Shown: piece by piece, positions 27,726-35,858 of the stretch
How the letters are laid out: each line of letters begins with the position of its first letter
How positions within the stretch are numbered: position 1 is the stretch's first letter
Assembly (NCBI RefSeq): GCF_002933855.1
Contig: NZ_BFAQ01000004.1
Location: forward strand, 1,050-65,049
From: Vibrio penaeicida
Lineage (GTDB): Bacteria; Pseudomonadota; Gammaproteobacteria; Enterobacterales; Vibrionaceae
Length of the DNA: 64,000 nucleotides
Direction: 5' to 3'
Translations under genes and position numbers: made by a program
Notes under the pieces: generated by a model
What the model was told of the DNA's origin: nothing
Seen by the model: the letters and a program-made list of their open reading frames with translations, nothing else
Database searches by the model: none

Positions 27726-27883
27726 ATACCAATCACAGTAAGTGTTCATAAATAGCGAAGGAAAAACGCTTGAGAACAAGGCAAAAAATTTCGATAAGTA
27801 GTTATTCTACAATCAAATTTTTTAACGCAGTTATCGAGTGTTTTAACAAGCTAGAATGAGTAATTACTTACTAAGATTGGTAT
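27726..27883. repeat. MITE-like intergenic repeat, family B
   Basis: About 158 bases with imperfect inverted ends (ATACCAATCACAGTAAGT at the left, the complement of ATACCAATCTTAGTAAGT at the right, 16 of 18 matching). The inner parts are also partly complementary (AAAAAATTT / AAATTTTTT), so the whole element can fold. The inner text (gagaacaaggcaaaaaattt) is of a kind I associate with a repeat common in Vibrionaceae and Shewanella intergenic DNA. Confidence 0.75.
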
Positions 27884-28311
27884 TATATTAGTTCTGCATT
27901 TTCAACATATTCAGTCAGTTTTATACGAGCTTCGCCGACTTCATTTGTTTTTGAAATTTAAATGGTTCAATGTCTAATTTACTAGCCACAATTTCCGTTA
28001 ATATAATCAATAATTTTAGTTACTTATACATTAAATTGACTCGCTAATAAGAAGTGATTTTTTGATTGTATTTCTCAATTTATTTCACTTCAAACCACTT
28101 GTGATTAAAAAGAGCAAGGTAACTCGGCGAATGGTGAGTTTTTCTAGTTAAGCAATGAATGAGTGCGTGGGATCAAATTTTAAGACATTTAACGTATCAA
28201 AAATAAAACAGAGCTCTTTGATCGAGCTATCGATGATATCTTAGAAACTCTATATTGGTTAAAATGAAATAATGGTTTAAAAATGATTTTTTTAATTTTT
28301 ATGGATTGAAA
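27884..28311. other. Long AT-rich leader before kdgK
   Basis: About 430 bases without a credible gene between repeat B and kdgK. The region is strongly AT-rich and likely contains the kdgK promoter and regulator sites, but I could not assign any with confidence. Confidence 0.4.
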
Positions 28312-29244
28312 ATGAAACGAATTTCAATAATTGGCGAGTGCATGATTGAGCTAAATGGAGAGCCATTTGGTGCAATGTGGCAGACATTTGGGGGCGATAG
28401 TCTTAATGCTGCGGTTTATTTGTGTCGTCAGCGAGAAAAGTACCCCAACAAAATCGATGTTACCTACCTAACGGCGTTAGGTTCTGATGCTTTAAGTCGT
28501 GGGCTAAAAAAACGCTGGCAAGAAGAAGGTATTAACACTGACTGGGTGTTAGAAGATACCAACCGAGTTCCTGGTGCTTATCTTATTCAATTGGATAGTG
28601 AAGGGGAGCGAACGTTCCTCTATTGGCGCAATGAGTCTGCAGCAAGATACCTCTTCCAACATCCAAAGTTTGATGATTTAAAGGAATCTTCAACAGGATC
28701 GAATGTTGCCTTTTTAAGTGGGATAAGTCTCGCTATTCTGCCGGATGAAGATAAACCCAAACTGTATCAATGGTTGAAGGATCTTCGTCAATCAGGAACG
28801 GAAGTTGCGTTTGACAGTAACTATCGCCCTGCACTTTGGAAAGACGAAGAGAGTGTAAAGCAAGCCTACCTCAGCATATATGGAACCACCGATATAGCAT
28901 TGGTAACATTCGATGATGAGCAAGTGCTTTGGGGAGATAAAACCCCAGAAGATACATTCCGGCGCTTGAAAGCATTAGGCGCTCGCATTGCTGTGGTGCG
29001 ATTAGGTGAGAAAGGCTGTTTAGCACAGGACTTTTCCGATTCGAATTGCCCTGTAGAAGTCCCGACTTCCCCGGTTGAGAACGTGGTCGATACTACATCA
29101 GCGGGGGACTCATTTAACGGTGCTTTCTTTGCAGCCTACTTAAATGGTGAGAGCCTAGCTGAATGTTGCAAGCAAGGTAATATCCTTGCAGGAAAGGTGA
29201 TACAGCACAAAGGGGCAATTGTACCCAAAAGTGCCACAAACTAG
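28312..29244 (+). CDS. kdgK: 2-dehydro-3-deoxygluconokinase
   Basis: A 310-residue PfkB-family sugar kinase that phosphorylates KDG to KDPG. The N-terminal GGDSLNAAVYLCRQ region and the C-terminal anion-hole and catalytic motif DTTSAGDSFNGAFFA are present. The opening ISIIGECMIEL with MWQTFGGDSLN is typical of KdgK. ATG 28312 is taken as start; an in-frame TTG lies two codons upstream. The gene sits 180 bases before eda, giving the last two steps of the KDG route: KDPG formation and cleavage. It would drain KDG made by the dehydratase at 34.4 kb. Confidence 0.9.
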   Translation: MKRISIIGECMIELNGEPFGAMWQTFGGDSLNAAVYLCRQREKYPNKIDVTYLTALGSDALSRGLKKRWQEEGINTDWVLEDTNRVPGAYLIQLDSEGERTFLYWRNESAARYLFQHPKFDDLKESSTGSNVAFLSGISLAILPDEDKPKLYQWLKDLRQSGTEVAFDSNYRPALWKDEESVKQAYLSIYGTTDIALVTFDDEQVLWGDKTPEDTFRRLKALGARIAVVRLGEKGCLAQDFSDSNCPVEVPTSPVENVVDTTSAGDSFNGAFFAAYLNGESLAECCKQGNILAGKVIQHKGAIVPKSATN

Positions 29245-29260
29245 TCTTTAATTACTAATT

Positions 29261-29302
29261 CTAGTTTTGTAGCTAAAGTTTCTAGCTTTGTATCTAAAGT
29301 TA
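29261..29302. repeat. 21-nt tandem duplication after the kdgK stop
   Basis: CTAGTTTTGTAGCTAAAGTTT (29261-29281) is followed by CTAGCTTTGTATCTAAAGTTA (29282-29302), 18 of 21 identical. It begins 17 bases after the kdgK stop. Confidence 0.75.
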
Positions 29303-29424
29303 ATAGATTGAAAATTAAAAGTTTTAGGTCAAAAGACCCGAACAGATACACCCACATTTTATACCCGATGAACGGCAATATTGTCATTAGGGAAGATAAC
29401 CTCAAGAAGAATTAAGGAGACACC

Positions 29425-30054
29425 GTGAGTACCATTAGTGAACAGTTAAAAGCGTTAAAAGTTGTACCTGTCATTGCGATTGATAAGGCTGAAGATATTA
29501 TCGAGCTAGGCAAAGTTTTGGCGGAAAATGGTTTGCCAGTGGCAGAAATTACGTTTCGTTCCGACGCCGCTGTTGAAGCCATTCGCTTGTTGAAAAAATC
29601 GCAGCCAGACATGCTGATCGGAGCGGGTACTGTTTTGAATGTAGAGCAAGTAAAAGCGGCAAAAGCAGCAGGTGCCTCTTTTATTGTTTCACCTGGTCTT
29701 AACCCAAACACCGTAAAAGCGTGCCAAGAAGAAGGCATTGAAATTGTACCCGGTGTAAACAATCCAAGCGCGATTGAAGCGGCATTGGAACTGGGCTTGA
29801 AAACGTTGAAGTTTTTCCCTGCCGAAGCCTCTGGTGGCATCAACATGGTGAAATCCCTTCTTGCGCCTTATACCGATATTGAGTTGATGCCAACAGGTGG
29901 GATCAATACAAAGAACGTAAACGACTACCTTGCCATTCCTCGCGTTATTGCCTGTGGTGGAACCTGGATGGTGGACAAAAAATTGATTCAAGAAGGTAAA
30001 TGGGATGAATTAGCTAAATTAACGCGAGAAGCGGTTGAGCTAGTTAATAAATAA
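29425..30054 (+). CDS. eda: KDPG/KHG aldolase (bifunctional 2-keto-4-hydroxyglutarate/KDPG aldolase)
   Basis: A 209-residue class I aldolase that splits KDPG to pyruvate and glyceraldehyde 3-phosphate. The Schiff-base Lys129 is in TLKFFPAEASGG, the catalytic Glu41 in AEITFRSDA, and GAGTVL and MPTGGI phosphate-binding segments are present. The start is GTG at 29425, clearly supported by AAGGAGA (29413-29419). It follows kdgK on the same strand after a repeat-bearing gap and is ended by a hairpin terminator. Confidence 0.95.
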   Translation: MSTISEQLKALKVVPVIAIDKAEDIIELGKVLAENGLPVAEITFRSDAAVEAIRLLKKSQPDMLIGAGTVLNVEQVKAAKAAGASFIVSPGLNPNTVKACQEEGIEIVPGVNNPSAIEAALELGLKTLKFFPAEASGGINMVKSLLAPYTDIELMPTGGINTKNVNDYLAIPRVIACGGTWMVDKKLIQEGKWDELAKLTREAVELVNK

Positions 30055-30070
30055 GTAATATTCCAATTAA

Positions 30071-30106
30071 ATAAAAGGAAGAATTTTTCTTCCTTTTATT
30101 TTTTTA
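30071..30106 (+). terminator. Rho-independent terminator after eda
   Basis: ATAAAAGGAAGAA (30071-30083) pairs with TTCTTCCTTTTAT (30087-30099), followed by a T-rich tail. It lies 16 bases after the eda stop. Confidence 0.85.
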
Positions 30107-30137
30107 TTTTATAAAGGTAATAGACCTAGGCACCTTT

Positions 30138-30194
30138 AGGTTATTTGAGTGTAAACAGGTTATTAAATTACAAACAGGTTATTTGAGTATAAAT
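30138..30194. repeat. Three 19-nt tandem copies across the stop codon of the GMC gene
   Basis: AGGTTATTTGAGTGTAAAC (30138-30156), AGGTTATTAAATTACAAAC (30157-30175) and AGGTTATTTGAGTATAAAT (30176-30194). Copies 1 and 3 share 17 of 19 bases. The third copy contains the stop and last codons of the GMC oxidoreductase (stop at 30179-30181). Confidence 0.85.
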
Positions 30195-31798
30195 TCCGCG
30201 CAACGATACCCAATCATCATAGCCGGCGCATTTGTATTTCCTGCGTTTATATTTGGCATAGCGGAAAGATCGCATACCCTCAAATTATTAATACCTCTAA
30301 CACGGAGCTTAGCATCAAGCACAGCTAATGGGTCATCGTCTGCCCCCATTTTACAAGTCCCGCTTGGATGGTAGTTGGTTTTAACCGTTTTTTTGCAGTG
30401 TTCCATTATGGCTTCATCGGATAAATCTGAAGGTGAAGGCACGGCAACTTGTTCTATTTTGCTAGCCAGTGGCCCCTCTTGAAAAGCGCGAACAAAAAAG
30501 CGTTGCGCTGCAATCATTTCATCCATGTCTTGCTTTTCACTAAGAAGATTCGGTGAGACCAACGGTGGATCCGATGGATTAGCTGAAGCGAGCTTAACCC
30601 AGCCCCGGGATTTTGGCTTGATGACTACGGTGGTAACGGTCAGGCCATAGGTATCGATATCAACGGTGTCTAAAATATCGCGATCAAGATACACCGCAGG
30701 CACACAGAATGCTTGAATTGTGGGTGTATCTGTTGGGGTGCGAGGATTCACAAAGGCACCGGCTTCGACACCTGCGGATAAAATCGGACCCGATCCAAAT
30801 AGCTTAAATTGCAGACCATTTCGATACATGCGCCAGCCTTTCCCTTGTCGAGCATACCCGTAGGGACCATTCGCAATACCCACAACAGGAACTTCTGGGT
30901 GATCAATTAAGTTTTCCCCAACACCCGGTAAATCAACAAGGCAACGAATTTCGTGCTGCTCTAAATCTTGCTTATTTCCGATACCTGAAAGCATCAAAAT
31001 TTTAGGAGTAATAAGTGAACCCGCCGCTAGAATTATCTCTTTACTCGCCAGTATTTCAATCTTCTCTCCTGATTCATTGGTGTAGATAACAGATCGAGCT
31101 TTGTTATTTTCAATGACAACCTTATCCACTTTCGCATTTAACGCGACCGTTAGGTTTGGTAAGTTTTGATTGGGTTCGATGTACGCATAAGCTGAGCTGC
31201 AACGCTTTCCATCTCGGTTCATGAATTGATAAAAACCAGCACCACGTTGAGATTCGCCATTAAAGTCATGATTATAGGGCTCACCTAATGCTTGCATACT
31301 TTGAACAAACCAGCGTGACATAGGCGTAATGTAGCCAGGATCTGAAACCAAAAGCGGTCCTTCTGCCCCATGATGTTCGTCATTCAAACGGTTATTGCCT
31401 TCCATCGTTTTAAACACCGGAAGTACGTTATCCCAGTTCCAACTTGCCTTTGTTTGGTTGTTTTTTAAGATGTCATCCCATTCATTATAATCTGACGGTC
31501 TGCCTCGCATGTAAACTTGTGCATTTACCGACGAGCCACCGCCAAGCACGTTTCCTTGCGGAATATCGTGAATCCGACCGCCCAAGTGCTCTTGAGCGAT
31601 TGTGTGGTGATAAGACATAAACTTACTGCCATTGATCATTTTGAATATACCCGGAGGCATATCCAAAAGAGGATGATGGTGAGAATGCCCAGCTTCAAGG
31701 ATTAGCACACTCGCCGAGCTCTCTTTTGCCAATCGCGCTGCAACAACGCAGCCCGCTGCGCCGCCACCCACTACAATAAAATCATACGTAGAATCCAT
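30179..31798 (-). CDS. GMC family oxidoreductase (FAD alcohol dehydrogenase)
   Basis: A 539-residue flavoenzyme of the choline dehydrogenase-like group, oxidising a primary alcohol to an aldehyde. The FAD-binding motif VVGGGAAGCVVAARLA is near the N terminus. The GMC signature GNVLGGGSSVNAQVYMRG, the catalytic His in NYHPSGTCKMG and the final GNTNAPAMMIG are present. The ATG at 31798 has ribosome site GGAGA eight bases upstream and is preferred over a start nine codons earlier. It is the second gene of an operon with the aldehyde dehydrogenase (17-base gap), so the pair probably turns an alcohol into an acid in two steps. Absence of BetI and of a BetB-type partner argues against choline as substrate. 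Confidence 0.88.
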   Translation of the reverse strand: MDSTYDFIVVGGGAAGCVVAARLAKESSASVLILEAGHSHHHPLLDMPPGIFKMINGSKFMSYHHTIAQEHLGGRIHDIPQGNVLGGGSSVNAQVYMRGRPSDYNEWDDILKNNQTKASWNWDNVLPVFKTMEGNNRLNDEHHGAEGPLLVSDPGYITPMSRWFVQSMQALGEPYNHDFNGESQRGAGFYQFMNRDGKRCSSAYAYIEPNQNLPNLTVALNAKVDKVVIENNKARSVIYTNESGEKIEILASKEIILAAGSLITPKILMLSGIGNKQDLEQHEIRCLVDLPGVGENLIDHPEVPVVGIANGPYGYARQGKGWRMYRNGLQFKLFGSGPILSAGVEAGAFVNPRTPTDTPTIQAFCVPAVYLDRDILDTVDIDTYGLTVTTVVIKPKSRGWVKLASANPSDPPLVSPNLLSEKQDMDEMIAAQRFFVRAFQEGPLASKIEQVAVPSPSDLSDEAIMEHCKKTVKTNYHPSGTCKMGADDDPLAVLDAKLRVRGINNLRVCDLSAMPNINAGNTNAPAMMIGYRCAEFILK

Positions 31799-31815
31799 TC
31801 TTCGTCTCCAGCTTA

Positions 31816-33285
31816 TCAACGCCAATTCACGTACGATGTTTGTTTGCGATAGTAGTTATCCAAACCAAACACACCGTCTTCACCACCCAACCCTGATAGT
31901 CCCCAACCTGTATGAAATCCCTGCACGAGCTCGCCGCAAGTTCGGTTTATGTAAAGTTCACCAAATTGGAAATCGACGTGTGCGTTCATGATTCTTTTGA
32001 AGTTTTGCGTGTACAAGTACGCGGAAAGTCCATACTCCGTCGCATTGGCTAGATCCAGCGCCTCTTCGTAACTCTCGACTTTCACGATAGGCAAAATAGG
32101 ACCGAATATTTCTTCTTGGACCAGAACTGAATCATTTGTAACCCCTGAAACAACGGTGGGTGTCATCCAATGACCTTTCTCAAATTGAGGTGTGTCTGGG
32201 CGGCTTCCTCCTGCAAGTACCTCCGCTCCCTCTTGTTTTGCACGCATCAACTGATCAGAGACTTTATCGAGCTCTGGCTTGCTGACTTTTGGTCCGACAT
32301 CTGGATTGTTGATTGGGTTATCGAGAGTCAACTTTCGAACACCTTTCAGGATTTTATCAACCACTTGATCGTAAACTTTGGCGTGCACATACATACGTTC
32401 ATTACAGGTGCAGATTTGCCCACAGTTCGTGTAGCGCGCAATGAGAGCGCTTTCTACTGCGTCATCAATATTGGCGTCATCCATAACAATAAAAGGTGCT
32501 TTCCCACCCAATTCAAGGCGCAGTACTTTAATGTCTTCAGCACCCGAACGGTAAATTTCCCGACCCGCTCGAACGCTTCCTGTCATGGTGACTAAGCTGG
32601 TATTTTTGTTGGTGACTAAGGATTCACCTAGATCTCGCCCACCACCCAACACTAGGTTAGCAACGCCATCTGGAAACCCTACTTGCTCAATGAGCTTGAA
32701 CAATTCTATTGTGGCCAGTGGCGTGACCTCATGCGGTTTTACCACGACAGTATTACCCGCAACCAAGGCGGGCCCCAGTTTTCTGGCGGCTAACGCCAAT
32801 GGGTAATTCCAAGCGGTAAGCGCGACTACCACGCCGTGAGGAGACCGGCGAATCCAAACTTCTTCGTTTTCCATATCTGAGGGAAAAATATGCCCTTCAG
32901 TTCGTCGTGCGCTTGAGGCGGCATAGCGTAAAAAATTGGCTGAAGCCGCGACTTCCCCCATGGCTTGATTGAGCGGCTTGCCCTGCTCCAAGGTAATCAC
33001 GGTGGCGAGGTGTTGTTGTTTTTCCATAACCAGATTGGCGAGAGCATCAACTAACTCGGCGCGTTGTATGGCAGGACGTTTAGCCCAACCAGACTGAGCC
33101 GTTTTGGCGCTCTGGACGGCATACGCGGCGATATCAGCACTACCAGAAGGGATAGAGGCAATGATCAGTTCATTCGCTGGGTTTTCAACATCCAACCAAT
33201 CTGTCGCGCTTTGCGCTGTCCATTCGCCATTCACGAACATCTTAGGCGCAGATATAGTGTTCAAAGTATCGCTAACCGACTTCAT
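31816..33285 (-). CDS. Aldehyde dehydrogenase, AldA (lactaldehyde dehydrogenase)-like
   Basis: A 489-residue NAD(P)-dependent aldehyde dehydrogenase. General base Glu258 in LELGGKAPF; nucleophile Cys292 in TNCGQICTC; cofactor segments TAWNYPLALAARK, VVKPHEVTP and TGSVRAG. The C-terminal stretch (GFHTGWGLSGLGGEDG) resembles E. coli AldA rather than BetB. First gene of the operon with the GMC oxidoreductase. A TGGTATGACCA palindrome (33296-33306) lies right in front of its ribosome site AAGGAG, so it is probably repressed by the neighbouring GntR protein. The likely substrate is a hydroxy- or sugar aldehyde made by the GMC enzyme. Confidence 0.9.
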   Translation of the reverse strand: MKSVSDTLNTISAPKMFVNGEWTAQSATDWLDVENPANELIIASIPSGSADIAAYAVQSAKTAQSGWAKRPAIQRAELVDALANLVMEKQQHLATVITLEQGKPLNQAMGEVAASANFLRYAASSARRTEGHIFPSDMENEEVWIRRSPHGVVVALTAWNYPLALAARKLGPALVAGNTVVVKPHEVTPLATIELFKLIEQVGFPDGVANLVLGGGRDLGESLVTNKNTSLVTMTGSVRAGREIYRSGAEDIKVLRLELGGKAPFIVMDDANIDDAVESALIARYTNCGQICTCNERMYVHAKVYDQVVDKILKGVRKLTLDNPINNPDVGPKVSKPELDKVSDQLMRAKQEGAEVLAGGSRPDTPQFEKGHWMTPTVVSGVTNDSVLVQEEIFGPILPIVKVESYEEALDLANATEYGLSAYLYTQNFKRIMNAHVDFQFGELYINRTCGELVQGFHTGWGLSGLGGEDGVFGLDNYYRKQTSYVNWR

Positions 33286-33295
33286 AACCTCTCCT

Positions 33296-33306
33296 TGGTA
33301 TGACCA
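33296..33306. promoter_or_regulatory. GntR/FadR-type operator, ALDH-GMC operon
   Basis: TGGTATGACCA (arms TGGT/ACCA) is placed 11-21 bases before the ALDH start codon, abutting the ribosome site. It matches the TGGT-N3-ACCA pattern of FadR-subfamily regulators. Two more copies are found at 35605-35615 and 49755-49765. Confidence 0.7.
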
Positions 33307-33620
33307 TATCGTAATTTTCTATTCGATAATGACGACTAAATGCCTATTTATTGACCTTTGTATTTTTTGATCCTACCAAGAAAAGACCAAAAAACAACCA
33401 AAATTATAGGTTTGGTGTCACAAAATGAAAGGTCGTTTCACGATGCAATAAGCCTGATTAAATCTGCATAGATTCATATAAATTCTATTTTATACAATGA
33501 GTTATTACATGATTCTTTGAAGGTCAATATTGTAGGAGCCTAATTTATAGTGATACTTACGAGCAAAATTGAACGGGTAAATTGACTCAAAATCCGCTCT
33601 GGGTGTAGTCTTAGGTTAGT

Positions 33621-33633
33621 TTGGAATAACCAA
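33621..33633. promoter_or_regulatory. Operator-like palindrome before the GntR gene
   Basis: TTGGAATAACCAA has TTGG/CCAA arms and lies 22-34 bases before the GntR start codon. It is a weaker relative of the TGGTAnnACCA sites and may serve autoregulation. Confidence 0.4.
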
Positions 33634-33654
33634 AATGGCCCCGAGGTTTAACAA

Positions 33655-34335
33655 GTGTTGGTTTCGAAAAGATTAGAAGAGAAGGTATTAAGCAGCGTAT
33701 TTAACGAAGGGGATCGCTTACCTCCAGAAAGACAGCTTATGGAAGAATTCGGAGTATCTCGAACCGCGATACGTGAAGCCATAGCTGAACTTGCTGGAAA
33801 AGGGTTGCTCGAAACGAAGCCCCGTCACAGGCCGATTATTCGTAGGCAAAATTATGGCAATTCTATTGAATCTTTCCGAAGCACTTTGGATAACTTGTTA
33901 ACCGATGATGACGGTTTAAAAAGTTTGTATGAAAGCCGCGTTTTTTTTGAGTCAGCTTTGGTCCGACATGCGGCGCTAAACGCAAAGAAGCAAGATATTG
34001 ATGAAATGAGAGCAGCCTTACTGGAGAATAAGAACGCCATTGGCCAAACCGAATTATTTCATGCAACCGACATTGCGTTTCACCGCGTCTTATATGGAAT
34101 TCCAGGTAATCCGCTTTACCCGATGATTCACAACACGTTTGTATCTTGGTTAACGGGTAATTGGCGTCGTCAAGAGCGTGGAGCAGACATCAACCGAGTT
34201 ATGTATGCAGGGCACGAAGCGATTTTCGAAGCAATCGTCGACCGCGATCCAGATGGTGCTGAAAAAGCGCTTGAGCGACATTTACAAATTGCATGGGACT
34301 ATGTTCGAAGTGTGATGCTTCACTCCGCCGACTAG
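33655..34335 (+). CDS. FadR-subfamily GntR transcriptional regulator (FCD domain)
   Basis: 226 residues. N-terminal winged helix-turn-helix (about 1-65; GDRLPPERQLMEEFGVSR, then TAIREAIAELAGKGLLE) and a C-terminal all-helical FCD ligand domain (about 80-215) with the metal-binding Asp/His pattern (DIAFHRVLYGIPGN and later GHEAIFEAI). The start is GTG 33655 with GAGG upstream. FCD regulators usually bind organic or sugar acids, and regulators of hexuronate catabolism (UxuR, ExuR) belong here. Flanked by divergent catabolic genes that carry TGGTAnnACCA sites, so it is the likely local repressor. Confidence 0.9.
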   Translation: MLVSKRLEEKVLSSVFNEGDRLPPERQLMEEFGVSRTAIREAIAELAGKGLLETKPRHRPIIRRQNYGNSIESFRSTLDNLLTDDDGLKSLYESRVFFESALVRHAALNAKKQDIDEMRAALLENKNAIGQTELFHATDIAFHRVLYGIPGNPLYPMIHNTFVSWLTGNWRRQERGADINRVMYAGHEAIFEAIVDRDPDGAEKALERHLQIAWDYVRSVMLHSAD

Positions 34336-34365
34336 CCGATCTATTCGAATAATCGTCAGGTAATA

Positions 34366-34398
34366 AAAAAACACGCTCCAAGGAGTGTGTTTTTTTTT
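34366..34398. terminator. Bidirectional terminator
   Basis: AAAAACACGCTCC AAGGAGTGTGTTTTT: a stem of about 9 pairs with one G-T pair, with A-run and T-run on either side. It lies between the GntR gene and the convergent dehydratase gene. Confidence 0.8.
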
Positions 34399-34422
34399 GG
34401 ACCAAAATGAGAGCAACAAACT

Positions 34423-35517
34423 CTAAGAGCAAGTCTGCTTATAAGGTTTTAGCTTATCCCAATCAAACTCTACACCAGTGCCAGCGTTGGACGGCGCGAC
34501 GGCCAAATGGTTTTCAACCACGAGGGGGCGTTTGGTGTATTGATCAATAGGAAAACTGTGTACTTCCAACCAACCGTGCCTGCTTTGGGAAGAAACTAGG
34601 CTAACGTGTAACTCCTGCATTCCATGCGAACACACGACGACATGGTTATTTTTGCTTAATTCTGCCGCACGTAGCCAACCTGTTATACCGCCGCAATTGG
34701 ACGCGTCCGGTTGAACATACGAAAGTTTCGAGTGCTCTATTGCGTGCTCGAACTCATGAATAATGTGTAGGTTTTCTCCCATGGCTACAGGGATTCCAGT
34801 TTGTTCATATATAGTGGCATAACCACTGTAATGGTCGGGAATGATAGGTTCTTCAAACCAAGTAATATCATAAGGTTTGATTTGATGAGCAAAAGAAATG
34901 GCATCGCTCAGTGTTAGGCTATAGTTAGCGTCCACCATAAAGTGCACATCGGGTCCGATAAGATCGCGCACCGCTTTTACTCGCTCCACATCTTCTGATA
35001 AATCATCTCTTCCGACTTTAATTTTTACCGCGTTGAAGCCCATTTCAAGATAGCCGCGGATATTGTTGAGTAGCTTCTCCTGACTAAAAAGCAGATCTAT
35101 TCCGCCGCAATAGGCCTGACATCGATCACTGCTTCCACCTGCCATTTTCCAAAGTGGCTGATTTAATTGCTTTCCCTTGAGATCCCAAAGCGCAATATCA
35201 ATTGAAGAAATAGCAAAAGATGCAATTCCTCCGCGACCGACATAATGCACATGCCACTGCATTTCATCGTATAGCTTATCGATGTTTGATGCGTTTTTTC
35301 CTATTAGAAAGGGTGAGAGGTCTTCGTTTAACATAGCCAGAATAGCATGTCCGCCAACGCCCCCCGTGTACGTGTATCCCGTCCCCTGTTCGCCATTTTC
35401 TAGCGTAATGGTTGAAGTGACCAATTGGAAATGCGTGTGTACACCATGCATCGCGTCAGCCAGAGGTTCTGATAGAGGAACGTTAAAAAGCTGATGGTGT
35501 ATAGATGCGATTTTCAT
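34423..35517 (-). CDS. Enolase-superfamily acid-sugar dehydratase (mandelate racemase subgroup)
   Basis: 364 residues. General base pair KxK at 165-167 (VKIKVG), metal ligands Asp196 (VDANYS), Glu222 (WFEEP), Glu248 (GENLH), and the Asp271/His298 dyad (QPDASN; CSHGM). This is the arrangement of the mandelate racemase subgroup, whose sugar-acid dehydratases make 2-keto-3-deoxy acids. It differs from the ManD (mannonate dehydratase/RspA) subgroup, which lacks the KxK base. The exact acid is unknown; the nearby kdgK and eda suggest KDG is the product. ATG 35517 with AAGGAGC upstream is chosen over a start 33 codons earlier. An operator copy lies ~90 bases upstream. Confidence 0.88.
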   Translation of the reverse strand: MKIASIHHQLFNVPLSEPLADAMHGVHTHFQLVTSTITLENGEQGTGYTYTGGVGGHAILAMLNEDLSPFLIGKNASNIDKLYDEMQWHVHYVGRGGIASFAISSIDIALWDLKGKQLNQPLWKMAGGSSDRCQAYCGGIDLLFSQEKLLNNIRGYLEMGFNAVKIKVGRDDLSEDVERVKAVRDLIGPDVHFMVDANYSLTLSDAISFAHQIKPYDITWFEEPIIPDHYSGYATIYEQTGIPVAMGENLHIIHEFEHAIEHSKLSYVQPDASNCGGITGWLRAAELSKNNHVVVCSHGMQELHVSLVSSQSRHGWLEVHSFPIDQYTKRPLVVENHLAVAPSNAGTGVEFDWDKLKPYKQTCS

Positions 35518-35604
35518 GTTTGCTCCTTGAACTTTGTTCCCACTTCCTTTCGCTTTGTTAAAGCGGGGAACATTCATGCATTCATTCGTATGCATACTTA
35601 ATTT

Positions 35605-35615
35605 TGGTATTACCA
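35605..35615. promoter_or_regulatory. GntR/FadR-type operator, dehydratase gene
   Basis: TGGTATTACCA is a perfect odd palindrome (arms TGGTA/TACCA) 88-98 bases upstream of the dehydratase ATG. With one more base (ATGGTAATACCA on the other strand) it is identical to the site before the Rieske gene. Confidence 0.75.
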
Positions 35616-35642
35616 TATATTGTTATCGTTGTGATAATTGTG

Positions 35643-35804
35643 ACCAAATGATTGGTTTAGTCGCATAATAGGCATGCGGAGACTAATTTTGCTTCGAAAA
35701 AATTAATTTTGGTTCATTATTCGTGATTGAGATCGGCTTTTGGTTTGTTTTAGACCCTTTCAAATACGTTTTTGTGATTCGCATCTCTTTTTATGGTTAG
35801 TCCA
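35643..35804. promoter_or_regulatory. Degenerate operator-like sites before the plus-strand operon
   Basis: ACCAAATGATTGGT (35643-35656) and TGGTTAGTCCA (35794-35804) are relatives of the TGGT/ACCA palindrome. They lie in the 341-base region between the divergent dehydratase gene and the fructuronate-reductase-like gene. They could allow the GntR protein to control both directions. Confidence 0.35.
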
Positions 35805-35858
35805 AACGTGTAGTTTGTAACCAGCAAAGACAAACTATTCAAATGGAGATGCCCGAAC

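Noticed and set aside
27507..27883. ERIC elements or integron attC sites
   Set aside because: The end sequences and internal text do not match the ERIC consensus, and no integrase, R' or R'' core sites or cassette structure are present.
30179..33285. Choline dehydrogenase and betaine aldehyde dehydrogenase (betA/betB)
   Set aside because: No BetI or BetT neighbours, an AldA-like ALDH C terminus and a GntR-type operator argue for another substrate.
34423..35517. Calling the enolase-superfamily protein a mannonate dehydratase (UxuA or RspA/ManD)
   Set aside because: UxuA is an unrelated fold. The ManD subgroup lacks the KxK base seen here at 165-167 together with Asp271/His298, so only a subgroup-level call is justified.
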